The notes under the pieces are model-generated. The model was not told where the DNA came from. It ran no database searches and saw nothing but the letters and a program-made list of their open reading frames with translations. Below are positions 9,205 through 17,865 of a stretch of DNA of 55,452 nucleotides, one piece after another. Source of the stretch: Streptomyces griseicoloratus (GTDB lineage: Bacteria; Actinomycetota; Actinomycetes; Streptomycetales; Streptomycetaceae). The stretch covers positions 1 through 55,452 of the forward strand of contig NZ_JACVQF010000193.1 of assembly GCF_014534645.1 (NCBI RefSeq), written 5' to 3'. The position numbers and the translations under genes were made by a program. Every line of letters begins with the position of its first letter. The stretch's first letter is position 1.

Positions 9205-9213
9205 CCGCCGGCT

Positions 9214-9245
9214 CGGCGCCGTCCGTCGCGGGGCGGGCGGCGCCG
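9214..9245. terminator. Possible bidirectional hairpin between cbiO and the cluster
   Basis: Two copies of the self-complementary octamer CGGCGCCG (9214-9221 and 9238-9245) can pair into a hairpin with a 16-base loop. It lies in the 60-base gap between the convergent cbiO and thioesterase genes, where a bidirectional terminator is expected. There is no T-tract. Confidence 0.4.
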
Positions 9246-9264
9246 GGTGTCCGGCGGGGGCAGC

Positions 9265-10050
9265 TCAGACGGTGCGGCCGGCCATGCGGGCGTCGATGAC
9301 GCGGGTGACGGACTCCCGGTGGTCCTGCAGGTAGAAGTGGCCGCCGCGCAGCACGTCCAGGCGGAAGTGCGACGGGGCGATGTCCGCCCAGCCCGACATG
9401 TCCTGGACGCTGATCGACGGGTCCCGGTCCCCGAGGTAGGCGTAGACGGGGCAGTCGACCGGGTCCGCGGGGCGCGGCCCGTAGGTGCCGACGATCGTGA
9501 AGTCGGCCCGGATCGCGGGCAGCACGATGTCGCGCAGGTCGGGGTCGGACAGCAGCGCCTCGTCCGTGCCGCCGAGCCGGCGGACCTCCGCGATCAGCGC
9601 GTCGTCGCCCTGCTCGTGCAGGCGCCGCGGCGTGAGCCGGTGCGGCGGTTTGCGGCTCGACACGTGGAGGGCGGCGGGCGACACGCCGTGCCGTTCGGCC
9701 AGCCGCAGGGTCACCTCGTAGGCGAGGGACGCGCCCATGCTGTGCCCGAACAGGGTCACCGGCACGTCGAGCAGCGGCAGCAACGCCTCCGTGACCTGCT
9801 CGGTGAGCTCCGCCATGCTGTCGATGCACGGATCGGCGAGCCGGTCGTGCCGGCCCGGGTAGCGGGCCACCACCACCTCCGTGCCGGCGTCGAAGGCGGT
9901 TCCCCAGGCGTGGAAGAAGCTCGCCGAGCCACCCGCGTGCGGCAGGACGACCAGGCGGCGCCGCGGGGCGGACGTGGCCGGGTAACGGCGGAACCACCGT
10001 TCGCCGGCGACAGCGGGCCGCGTTGCCGTGGGACGGGGGCCAAGAGTCAT
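9265..10050 (-). CDS. Type II (editing) thioesterase
   Basis: This 261-residue alpha/beta hydrolase is of the type II thioesterase family that removes stalled or wrong acyl groups from carrier proteins of NRPS/PKS lines. The nucleophile elbow is GHSMG near residue 102, the acid D in YLGDRDPS near 205, and the His in GGHFYLQDH near 235. The N-terminal LVVLPHAGGSASFFHAW is typical of the family. ATG 10050 overlaps the stop of the YbaK-like gene (ATGA) and has AAGGA upstream. It is the last gene of the long biosynthetic operon. A second thioesterase at 27361 may have a separate task. Confidence 0.92.
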   Translation of the reverse strand: MTLGPRPTATRPAVAGERWFRRYPATSAPRRRLVVLPHAGGSASFFHAWGTAFDAGTEVVVARYPGRHDRLADPCIDSMAELTEQVTEALLPLLDVPVTLFGHSMGASLAYEVTLRLAERHGVSPAALHVSSRKPPHRLTPRRLHEQGDDALIAEVRRLGGTDEALLSDPDLRDIVLPAIRADFTIVGTYGPRPADPVDCPVYAYLGDRDPSISVQDMSGWADIAPSHFRLDVLRGGHFYLQDHRESVTRVIDARMAGRTV

Positions 10051-10565
10051 GCTGTTTTCCTTCGGGCGGACTCCGGCCAGGCGGCGGAGTGCTGGGTGAT
10101 GGGCTCCACCCGGGGGCGGGCGAGGGCCACGTAGTCGTCGGTGTCCAGGGCGACCGAGCGGTCCAGGCGCGCCGCGTTGAAGAAGATCTCGTCGTGCACG
10201 AGCAGTTCCGGGTCGACCACCAGGTCCAGCTCGGGATGGCGGGCGAACGGCACCACGGAGCCGCTGACGCTGCCAGCCAGCCGCTCGGCCACGTCCCGGG
10301 CCGCGAAGGCGGCCTCCGAGCCGCCGTACATCCCGCACAGCCCGTCGAGGTCCACCCGCCGGTCGCCGGGCACGACCGCCAGCACGTACCGCCGGGAGCG
10401 GCGTCCCGTCGCGACGCGCACGACGAGGCACTTGGCGGCCTGGGCCAGCGGGTGCCGGCGCAGCTCGCTGGCCCGCTCGGTCTGCCCCTCCGGGGGGTGG
10501 TCGATCAGCCGGAACCGGGCCCGGCCGCTGACCAGTTGCTCGATCAGCCAGTCGTACACCGTCAT
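10047..10565 (-). CDS. YbaK/EbsC-type aminoacyl-tRNA editing protein
   Basis: This 172-residue protein resembles the YbaK/ProX trans-editing domain, which hydrolyses mischarged tRNAs. The family-typical elements I see are the N-terminal RLIDHPPEGQTERASELRRH, the central AAKCLVVRV strand with the conserved Lys, and GSVSGSVVPFARHPELDLVVDPEL, matching the family's G-x-V-x-P-F region. It overlaps the serA-like gene and the thioesterase by ATGA junctions, so it is made together with the biosynthetic enzymes. A reasonable inference is protection of the producer's translation from a cluster-made amino acid such as diaminopropionate or Hpg. A direct biosynthetic role cannot be excluded. Confidence 0.8.
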   Translation of the reverse strand: MTVYDWLIEQLVSGRARFRLIDHPPEGQTERASELRRHPLAQAAKCLVVRVATGRRSRRYVLAVVPGDRRVDLDGLCGMYGGSEAAFAARDVAERLAGSVSGSVVPFARHPELDLVVDPELLVHDEIFFNAARLDRSVALDTDDYVALARPRVEPITQHSAAWPESARRKTA

Positions 10566-12154
10566 CGTCGCCGCTCCAGACCCCAGCCGCGCACGGCACC
10601 CATCCGGACGGCGGCGTCGTCGAGCGCCGCCGGTTCGAGGGGCGCGGCGAGGGCCGCCGCGACCAGGACCGTGCCGTCGTCGCCGCCGGTCCGGGCCAGC
10701 CGCAGGGACTCGACCGCCGCTCCGGCCCGGGCCAGCGCCTCGCCGGCACCGGCGATCAGACCGCTCTCGTCGGGCGCGAGGAAGAAGGCGAGGCCGTCGC
10801 CGAGCGGTACGTCGACATCGTGTCCGAGCAGCTCCACCAGGCGCTCGCCGCCGCGGTGCCCGGTCAGGGTGCCGGAGACCGAGACGTGTTCCCCACCGGG
10901 CAGCGTGCCCTCGATCCGCACCAGGCTGCGGTGCGCGGTGCTCTCGGCCCCGGTGACCAGCTCGGTGTCCAGCCCTCGCTCCTGGGCGAGCAGCGGGGCG
11001 TTGACGTAGGTGACCCCGCCCTCCACCACGGGAGCCAGGATTCCCTTGACCGTGGCGAGTTCCAGGGCCGCGAGTTCGTGCCGGGCGATCTCACCGCCGA
11101 CGGTGACGCGCAGCCGGCCGGGCAGGGCTCCGGCGGTCGCGGTGAACAGGCCGCCCAGCCGCTCGGCGAGTGCCAGCCACGGGTCGAGTTCCGCGTCGAC
11201 CTCGCCCAGCCGCACATTGCAGGCCTCCGGCACGAAGCGGCCGGCCAGCGCCTCGCGCACGGAACGCGCGACGGCCACGCCCGCCCGTTCCTGCGCCTCG
11301 GCCGTGCCGGCTCCGAGATGGGGGGTGACGACCACGTTGTCCAGCTCGAACAACGGGGAGTCGGTGCACGGTTCGGTGGCGAACACGTCGATGCCCGCGG
11401 CGGCGACCCGGCCCTCCTTCAGCGCCGCGTACAGCTCCGCCTCGTCGACGATGCCGCCGCGGGCGGCGTTGACGATGCGGACGCCCGGCTTGACGCGCTG
11501 CAGGGCGTCGAAGCCGAGGATGCCGGTGGTCTCCGGTGTCCTCGGCAGATGGACCGTGAGGAAGTCGGAGGACTCCAGGAGCTCGTCGAGCCCGACGACG
11601 CGGGCGCCCAGCCGTTCGGCGTGCCCGGCCGGAACGTACGGGTCGTGGGCGAGCAGCCGCATGCCGAACGCGGCCATGCGGCGGGCCACCAGGGAGCCGA
11701 TCCGCCCGAGTCCGAGGATGCCGAGCGTCCGGCCGGACAGTTCGACGCCGGTGAACCGGCCGCGCTGCCACTGTCCGCCCTTGAGCGCGGCGTCGGCCTG
11801 CGGGATGTTGCGCGCCACGGCGAGCAGGAGGCCGACGGTCAGCTCCGCGGCGCTGACCACGTTGGAGGTGGGGGCGTTGACCACCATCACGCCGGCCCGG
11901 GACGCCGCGGGCACGTCCACGTTGTCCAGGCCCACCCCGGCCCGGCCGATCACTTTCAGCCGGGTGCCCGCCGCGATCGCCTCGGCGTCCATCCGGGTGG
12001 CGCTGCGCACGAGCACCGCGTCGGCGCCGGGCAGCGCCGCGAGCAGCGAGGCCCGGTCGGCGCCTGTGCAGTACCGGATCTCGAATTCGGGGCCGAGGGC
12101 GTCGACGGTGGCGGGTGAGAGTTCCTCGGCGATCAGTACGACTGCCTTGTCCAT
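10562..12154 (-). CDS. serA: D-3-phosphoglycerate dehydrogenase
   Basis: This 530-residue, full-length SerA of the long actinobacterial type oxidises 3-phosphoglycerate to 3-phosphohydroxypyruvate with NAD+. The Rossmann motif GLGRIGSL is near residue 147, the catalytic Arg in NAARGGIVDE near 234, and the catalytic His in VVTPHLGAG near 277. The intervening ASB domain and a C-terminal ACT-like region follow. I start at ATG 12154 (AAGGAACC upstream) rather than the in-frame GTG 12175. It lies directly after the SbnA/SbnB pair, whose substrate is O-phospho-L-serine. It is therefore probably a dedicated paralogue that feeds diaminopropionate synthesis, with the aminotransferase step (SerC) left to the host. 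Confidence 0.92.
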   Translation of the reverse strand: MDKAVVLIAEELSPATVDALGPEFEIRYCTGADRASLLAALPGADAVLVRSATRMDAEAIAAGTRLKVIGRAGVGLDNVDVPAASRAGVMVVNAPTSNVVSAAELTVGLLLAVARNIPQADAALKGGQWQRGRFTGVELSGRTLGILGLGRIGSLVARRMAAFGMRLLAHDPYVPAGHAERLGARVVGLDELLESSDFLTVHLPRTPETTGILGFDALQRVKPGVRIVNAARGGIVDEAELYAALKEGRVAAAGIDVFATEPCTDSPLFELDNVVVTPHLGAGTAEAQERAGVAVARSVREALAGRFVPEACNVRLGEVDAELDPWLALAERLGGLFTATAGALPGRLRVTVGGEIARHELAALELATVKGILAPVVEGGVTYVNAPLLAQERGLDTELVTGAESTAHRSLVRIEGTLPGGEHVSVSGTLTGHRGGERLVELLGHDVDVPLGDGLAFFLAPDESGLIAGAGEALARAGAAVESLRLARTGGDDGTVLVAAALAAPLEPAALDDAAVRMGAVRGWGLERRR

Positions 12155-12215
12155 GTCGCGGGTTCCTTGTCTCACGGGTGTCTCGGGGCGCGCTCCCGGA
12201 GGGCGCGTTGGGGAC

Positions 12216-13220
12216 TCAGCCGGCGCCGGGGACCAGTTCCAGCTCCTTCTCCGGCTCCCCCGCGTCCCAGGTGTGCGGCGCGCCGAAGTGCCGTTCCACC
12301 CATGCGGGGTCGTACACCGTGTCGAGGTAGCGGTCTCCCTGGTCCGGGGAGAGGGCCACCGCGGTCAGCCGCTCGCCGCGCGGCCGGCCGGCCAGCCAGC
12401 GCAGCGCGCCGCTGACGACGGTTCCGGTGGAGCCGCCGAACAGGAAGCCCTGGCGGGCCATGGCGTGGCAGCTCTGCAGGGTGTCCCGCTCGGGCACCAT
12501 CACGACCTCGTCGATCAGTCCCTCGTCGAGCAGCTGCGGGCGGACGCCCGCGCCGAGGCCGGGGATGTGGCGGGTGGACGCCGGCCCGCCGAAGGTGACC
12601 GAGCCGACGCTGTCGACGGCGACGATCCGCACACCGCCGCCCCGCTCGCGGAAGTAGCGGGCGCAGCCCATGAGGGTGCCGGTGGTTCCGGCGCCGACGA
12701 ACAGCACGTCCAGGTCCGGGAACTGGGCGGCGACGGACGGGCCGGTGGTGCGGTAGTGGGCCAGCCAGTTGTGCGGGTTGACGTACTGGTTGAGCCACAC
12801 GTAGTTGGGGTCGAAGTCGACCAGGCGCTGCACGTAGTCGATGCGGGCGCCGAGCAGCCCGCGTTCCTTGTCGGCGCGGGAGATGACGAGGACGCGGGCT
12901 CCGAAGGACTCCATCAGCCGCCGGGTGGCCGGGTTGCAGCGCGAGTCGGTGACGCAGACGAAGCCGTAGCCGCGGTGGGCGGCGATCATGCTGAGGGCGA
13001 CACCGAGGTTGCCGGAGGAGGACTCCACAAGCACCGCGCCCGGGGTGAGGGTGCCGTCCCGCTCCGCGGCGAGCACCATCTCCAGGGCGGCCTTCAGCTT
13101 GACCGAGCCGGCGAGGTTGATCCCCTCGTACTTCAGGTAGAGGGGTACGTCGAAGACGGACCGGAGGTCGACGAAGACGTCGTCGACGTTCATCTCGTAC
13201 GGGGCGGTGATGACGGTCAC
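12216..13220 (-). CDS. sbnA: SbnA-like ACEGA synthase (diaminopropionate pathway)
   Basis: This 334-residue PLP enzyme of the cysteine-synthase fold corresponds to SbnA of staphyloferrin B synthesis. SbnA condenses O-phospho-L-serine with L-glutamate to N-(1-amino-1-carboxy-2-ethyl)-glutamate. The PLP Lys lies in AGSVKLKAA (K41), the substrate-binding loop is ESSSGNLG, and the phosphate-binding loop GAGTTGTLMG. GGSTGTVVSGA follows near the end. The GTG at 13220 begins only four bases after the SbnB stop, consistent with coupled expression; the longer upstream frame lies inside sbnB and is a shadow. Together with SbnB it should deliver L-2,3-diaminopropionate (Dap) for the NRPS. Confidence 0.92.
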   Translation of the reverse strand: MTVITAPYEMNVDDVFVDLRSVFDVPLYLKYEGINLAGSVKLKAALEMVLAAERDGTLTPGAVLVESSSGNLGVALSMIAAHRGYGFVCVTDSRCNPATRRLMESFGARVLVISRADKERGLLGARIDYVQRLVDFDPNYVWLNQYVNPHNWLAHYRTTGPSVAAQFPDLDVLFVGAGTTGTLMGCARYFRERGGGVRIVAVDSVGSVTFGGPASTRHIPGLGAGVRPQLLDEGLIDEVVMVPERDTLQSCHAMARQGFLFGGSTGTVVSGALRWLAGRPRGERLTAVALSPDQGDRYLDTVYDPAWVERHFGAPHTWDAGEPEKELELVPGAG

Positions 13221-13224
13221 GTCG

Positions 13225-14289
13225 TCACCGGGTTCCGTGCGGCGCCGGGCCGCCGGGGCGGCCGTAGCGGTCGAGCTCGTGGAAGAAGCCCTCGACGACC
13301 GACAGGCGGCCGGTGTCGCGCAGGGTGTCGAGGACGTGGCGGCCGACGGCGAGGTCGAGCACGCCGAGGCCGAACGGCGAGAAGACGACGGGCCGGTCGG
13401 CGGGGAGCTCGACGCGGCCCTCCAGGACGTCGTACAGCGTGCCGTCGATGAAGTCCCGCCCACCGGTGAGCTGTTCGGCCAGGTGCGGGGAGGTGTCGGC
13501 CTTGAGGCAGTGCTCGACGTCGTCGAGGATGTTGGCGGAGGCCAGCAGGATCTCGGGGGCGAGGTCGCGCAGGGACACGTTGAGGACGAGCGGGTTGTGC
13601 GCGAACCAGGCCGGGTCGTGGATGTGCGGGCGGGGCGCGACGGTGGCCAGGACGATCAGGTCGCTGGAGCGGACCAGTTCCTCGGCGGTGCGGTGCACGA
13701 CCACGGGGGCGTCGCCGGAGCGGCCGGCCAGGTAGCCGGCGAAGGACTCGGCGTGGGTGTCCGACAGGTCGTGGACGCCGAGTTCGTCGAACGTCCAGCC
13801 GGTGGCCTCGAGGTAGTGGTGGACGTAGCGGCCGATGAGTCCGCCGCCGATGAAGCCGATGCGTCGCGGGCGCTCGCCGCGGCTGAGCCGGTCGGCGGCG
13901 AGGGCGGCCGAGGCGGCGGTCCTGGAGGCGCTGATGATGGAGCTCTCCAGGCAGGCGATCGGGTATCCGGTGGCGGGGTCGTTGAGGATGAGCACCGCGG
14001 AGGCCCGGGGAATGCCGGCCGCGACGTTCTCGGGGAAGCTGGAGATCCACTTCAGTCCGTCGGTGGGCCGGTCGCCGCCGACGGAGGCGGGCAGCGCGAT
14101 GATGCGCGCGCTGGGCCGGTCGGGGAAGCGCAGGAAGTAGGAGGGCGGGTTCACCGAGTCGCCCCGGCCGTGCAGCCGGTAGACGTCCTCGACCAGGTTC
14201 ACGACGTGCTTCTCGCTGCCGGTGAGCACCTCGGCCACCTGCGCGCCGGTGATCACGGCGAAGGGCGGCACGAGCGGCTGGCGGGACAT
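13225..14289 (-). CDS. sbnB: SbnB-like Dap synthase
   Basis: This 354-residue member of the ornithine cyclodeaminase/mu-crystallin family corresponds to SbnB. SbnB oxidatively hydrolyses ACEGA (the SbnA product) to L-2,3-diaminopropionate and 2-oxoglutarate using NAD+. The nucleotide-binding motif GFIGGGLIGRYV is near residue 145. The PALPASVGGDR and GLKWISSFPEN stretches match the substrate-binding half of the family. ATG 14289 has GGAG upstream. It is encoded after the A-PCP-oxygenase gene and before sbnA, giving a compact Dap cassette of the same gene pair found in siderophore and viomycin-type clusters. Confidence 0.92.
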   Translation of the reverse strand: MSRQPLVPPFAVITGAQVAEVLTGSEKHVVNLVEDVYRLHGRGDSVNPPSYFLRFPDRPSARIIALPASVGGDRPTDGLKWISSFPENVAAGIPRASAVLILNDPATGYPIACLESSIISASRTAASAALAADRLSRGERPRRIGFIGGGLIGRYVHHYLEATGWTFDELGVHDLSDTHAESFAGYLAGRSGDAPVVVHRTAEELVRSSDLIVLATVAPRPHIHDPAWFAHNPLVLNVSLRDLAPEILLASANILDDVEHCLKADTSPHLAEQLTGGRDFIDGTLYDVLEGRVELPADRPVVFSPFGLGVLDLAVGRHVLDTLRDTGRLSVVEGFFHELDRYGRPGGPAPHGTR

Positions 14290-14355
14290 GGTTGCTCCAT
14301 CCGTGGGTGGTGGGTGGGCGGCCGGGCGCGGCGGGCGCGCCCGGCCGGCGTGCGG

Positions 14356-17300
14356 TCAGGAGTACGCGGGGAGGGCGACCGGGTCGCCGAGGACGACGGC
14401 GATGTGCCGCTCGCCCTCGTAGGGCTCCCGGCTGTGCGCCATGCGGAGGTTGTCGACGACGAGCAGGTCACCGTCGCGCCACGGCTCGCGGAGCGTGTGC
14501 TTCTCGTAGACGCCGTTGATGGTGAGCACCGTGTCCTCGTCGAGGCGGTCGCCGCCTCCGTAGCGGCTGTTGAACGGCAGTCCGTCGGGCCCGAACTCGA
14601 AGGTGAGGTACTCGCGGACGACGGGGTCCAGGGTCCACTCGTTGAGGAAGGCGATCTGGTTGAACCAGCCGCGCCGGCCCGTCACCGGGTGGGTGAGCAC
14701 CGCGGCGGCCCGCTGCCGGGTGCGCAGGTCGCCACCCGGCTCCCAGCGGTGCTCGATGCCCCGGGCGGCGCAGTACGCCTCCACATCGGCCCGGTCGTCG
14801 CTGCCGAAGGCCTCGGCGAGGCCGACGCCGACGGTGCCGGTGTAGTTGCGCTCGACGAGCCAGCCCTCGCGCTCGAAACGGCGGACGAGGCCGGCCGGGA
14901 GCGCTTCGAGCACGTCGGCCGAGTCGCTGACGCCGGTGGCGCCGCCGGACTCGGGCGCGGTGAGGCAGGCGAAGAGGAGCGTGCCGGGCACCTCACGGGC
15001 GTAGCACAGCTCGTGGTGCATGCACATGGGCTGGTCGGCGGGCCACTCCGTGGACGAGTAGACGCCGTCGGCGAGCCGCCGGCGCGGGGCGAAGCCCTCG
15101 CGTTCGGTCATCACCTCGTGCAGCAGGGCCCGGCCGACCCGGCCGACGGTCCCGGCGTCGGCGAGCCCGAGGCCGCGCACGAGCACGGCGCCGTGCTCGG
15201 CGACCGTGGCCCGCAGCCGGCCGGCGTGTGCGGCGGTCCAGGCGGCGGGGTCGGTGGGCGGCGGCCCGTCCAGGACGAGCACCGCGGGCCGGCCCTCGGT
15301 GCGGACCACGTCGAACGGCGCGTCAGCGCCGCCGGTGCCGGGTGCGGTGGCCGCGGCGGCCGGGCCGGCCTCGGCGGCGGGACCGGCCGCCGTGTCGGCC
15401 GGCCCGGGGGCGGGGGCGGCGGAGGACGGGTCGTCGACGAAGGCGGCCAGCGCGGCGAGGGTCGGGTACCGGGTCACGTCGCGCAGGGTGAAGGCGCGCT
15501 CCATCCGTACGACGAGACGTACCGCGGACAGTGAGGTGCCGCCCAGGTCGAAGAAGCCGTCCGCGCGGCCGATCCGCTCCACCGGCAGTTTGAGGACCTC
15601 GGACCAGGCGGCGGCGAGCCGGCGCTCGGTGGCGGTGCGGGGTTCCTCGCGCCCGGCCGTGCCCTCCTGTTCGGCGAGTTCCGCGGCGAGGGCGCGCAGG
15701 GCGCGCTTGTCGGTCTTGCCGTTGGGGGTGAGCGGCAGCGCGTCGAGCCGTTCCACCCGGCTCGGCACCATGTACGCCGGGAGGGTCGCGCGCAACCGGT
15801 CGCGCAGGGCGTCGGAGGCCGCGTCGGAGCCGCACTGGAAGGCGACGAGGTGGCGTCCCCGGTCGGGTGACTCGACGACCACGACGGCACCGTCGCGGAC
15901 CCCGTCGACGCGCAGCAGCTGGTTCTCGATCTCGCCGATCTCGATGCGGAAGCCGCGGATCTTGACCTGGGCGTCGCGGCGGCCGAGGAATTCGAGGGTC
16001 CCTCCGGGCAGCCACCGTCCGAAGTCGCCGGAGCGGTAGAGGCGGTGGCCGGGGCGGTGCGGGTCCTCGGTGAAGGACTGGGCGGTCCGCTCGGGGTCGT
16101 TGATGTAGCCGCGTCCCACGCAGACGCCGGAGAACACGATCTCGCCGGGGGCGCCGAGCGGCACCGGGCGCAGGTCCTCGTCGACGACGTACACGGAGAC
16201 GTTGTTGACGGCGCGGCCGAGCGGCACGGAGTCCCACGCCGGGACGGCGGTCATGACCTCGTGGTTGGTGTCGTCGGACGTCTCGGTCAGGCCGTAGGCG
16301 TTCATCAGCGCGATGTGCGGGAAACGTGCGAACCAGCGGACGGCCAGTTCCTTCTTCAGGGCCTCGCCGGTGACGGAGACGCAGCGCAGCGCGGGCAGGT
16401 CGCGGGGGACCTCCTCCAGGCGGCTGAGCACGACCTCCAGGTAGGACGGGACGACCTGGAGGATCGCGACCTCGCCGCGCTCGACGGTGTCGAGGTAGCG
16501 GTCGACGTCGAGGATCGCCTCCTGTTCGACGATCAGGGTGCGGCCGCCGACGACGAGGGCGGCGACCAGCTGCCACAGGGAGATGTCGAAGGACTGGGGG
16601 GCGGTCTGGGCCACGACCTGGCCCTCGGTGATGCGCTGGTCGTCGATCTTCGCGAACAGGTGGTTGACGAAGCCGGCGTGCTCGCACATCGCGCCCTTGG
16701 GTTCGCCGGTGGAACCCGAGGTGAAGTAGAGGTAGGCGAGCTGTCCGGCGGCGACGGGCACTCCCGGGTCGCCGGTGGGGCGCTCCTCGGCGTACGCGGC
16801 GGCGGCCGTGAGCAGTTCGACGCCCTCGGGGACGGCCTGCCGGACCCGGCCGAGCGCGCCGTCCTCGGTCAGCACCAGGCGGCAGCCGCTGCGGACCAGG
16901 GTGCGGGCCATCCGGTCGGCCGGGGCGTGCGGTTCGACGGGCAGGTAGGCGGCGCCGGCCTTGAAGACGCCGATGACGCAGGCCAGCCAGTCCAGGGTGC
17001 GCTCGGTGATGACGGCGACCACGGCCTCGGGGCCGAGGTCGCGCGCGAGCAGGGCGTGGGCGACGCGGTTGGCGCGGGTGTTGAGCTCCTCGTAGGTCCA
17101 GCTGCGGCCGGCGTGCACGGCGGCGACGTCGGTGGGCCGCAGGCGGACCTGCTCCTCGAACAGCTCGTGGAACCGGCGGTCCGGCACCTGCCTGGCCGGT
17201 CCGGACAGTTCGTGGATCTGGTGGTGGTACTCGGCCCCGGACAGCAGTCCCCGGGCACGGGCGGGGGCGTCCGGGCCGTCCGTCAGCTGCTCCAGGGCCG

Positions 17301-17853
17301 TGACGTGGTAGCCCGCGATGCGCTCGGCGGCGGCGGCGTCCAGGACGTCGGTGCGGTACCCGATCAGCAGAGCGGGTCCGTCCGCGTCGAGGCTCAGGGC
17401 GACGCGCAGGGCCGTGTGCCCGGACGGCGCGGCGGGCGCACCGGTGGCACCGGCCAGGTCCAGGACGGTCTCGAAGGCGCCCTCGGCCGGCGCGGCGGCG
17501 GCCCGCGCGGAGGCGGTGAGCAGTTCGCGCCAGGTGTGCTCCTCCAGGGTGAGGGCGACGGGCACGGGTCGCGGTGCGGCGGTGGCCGGGCCGGCGGGGT
17601 GCGGCGTGGGGGACAGATAGCCGGCGAGGACGGTCCGCTCGCCGCTGATCGCGGTCAGCACGGCCGTGTGGGCGGCCAGGGCGGCGGCCTCCCAGCCGGT
17701 GCCGGTGCGGCGGGCGAGCAGGCGGGTCCGGGCGGCGAGCCGGTGCGGCACGGGGTGGCGCAGTTCGGCCCAGCCGCTACGGCCGGGTTCACCGGCGGGG
17801 GCGGGCGCGACCCAGCGGGGCACGGTCCGCTGGGGGGTCTGCGTGGTCGTCAT
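14356..17853 (-). CDS. NRPS A-PCP with C-terminal TauD-type oxygenase
   Basis: This 1165-residue stand-alone NRPS protein has three recognisable parts. Residues 1-210 are a degenerate, condensation-like remnant with no HHxxxDG. An adenylation domain spans about 215-720 (YFTSGSTGEPKG near 378; NGKTDKRAL at its end). A carrier domain follows (FFDLGGTSLSAV, Ser near 773). After an Ala/Pro-rich linker comes a TauD/TfdA Fe(II)/2-oxoglutarate oxygenase (about 880-1165) with an H-x-E metal motif, MHHELCY near 946, and distal His in MAHSRE near 1138. H-x-E is also seen in SyrP- and AsnO-type hydroxylases. My hand reading of the specificity code is D-I-W-Q-S-T-A-D-D-K. From memory this is close to diaminobutyrate codes, so a diamino acid such as Dap is plausible. 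It may load the A-less module of the terminal NRPS. Confidence 0.9.
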   Translation of the reverse strand: MTTTQTPQRTVPRWVAPAPAGEPGRSGWAELRHPVPHRLAARTRLLARRTGTGWEAAALAAHTAVLTAISGERTVLAGYLSPTPHPAGPATAAPRPVPVALTLEEHTWRELLTASARAAAAPAEGAFETVLDLAGATGAPAAPSGHTALRVALSLDADGPALLIGYRTDVLDAAAAERIAGYHVTALEQLTDGPDAPARARGLLSGAEYHHQIHELSGPARQVPDRRFHELFEEQVRLRPTDVAAVHAGRSWTYEELNTRANRVAHALLARDLGPEAVVAVITERTLDWLACVIGVFKAGAAYLPVEPHAPADRMARTLVRSGCRLVLTEDGALGRVRQAVPEGVELLTAAAAYAEERPTGDPGVPVAAGQLAYLYFTSGSTGEPKGAMCEHAGFVNHLFAKIDDQRITEGQVVAQTAPQSFDISLWQLVAALVVGGRTLIVEQEAILDVDRYLDTVERGEVAILQVVPSYLEVVLSRLEEVPRDLPALRCVSVTGEALKKELAVRWFARFPHIALMNAYGLTETSDDTNHEVMTAVPAWDSVPLGRAVNNVSVYVVDEDLRPVPLGAPGEIVFSGVCVGRGYINDPERTAQSFTEDPHRPGHRLYRSGDFGRWLPGGTLEFLGRRDAQVKIRGFRIEIGEIENQLLRVDGVRDGAVVVVESPDRGRHLVAFQCGSDAASDALRDRLRATLPAYMVPSRVERLDALPLTPNGKTDKRALRALAAELAEQEGTAGREEPRTATERRLAAAWSEVLKLPVERIGRADGFFDLGGTSLSAVRLVVRMERAFTLRDVTRYPTLAALAAFVDDPSSAAPAPGPADTAAGPAAEAGPAAAATAPGTGGADAPFDVVRTEGRPAVLVLDGPPPTDPAAWTAAHAGRLRATVAEHGAVLVRGLGLADAGTVGRVGRALLHEVMTEREGFAPRRRLADGVYSSTEWPADQPMCMHHELCYAREVPGTLLFACLTAPESGGATGVSDSADVLEALPAGLVRRFEREGWLVERNYTGTVGVGLAEAFGSDDRADVEAYCAARGIEHRWEPGGDLRTRQRAAAVLTHPVTGRRGWFNQIAFLNEWTLDPVVREYLTFEFGPDGLPFNSRYGGGDRLDEDTVLTINGVYEKHTLREPWRDGDLLVVDNLRMAHSREPYEGERHIAVVLGDPVALPAYS

Positions 17854-17865
17854 CGGTGTCTCCTG

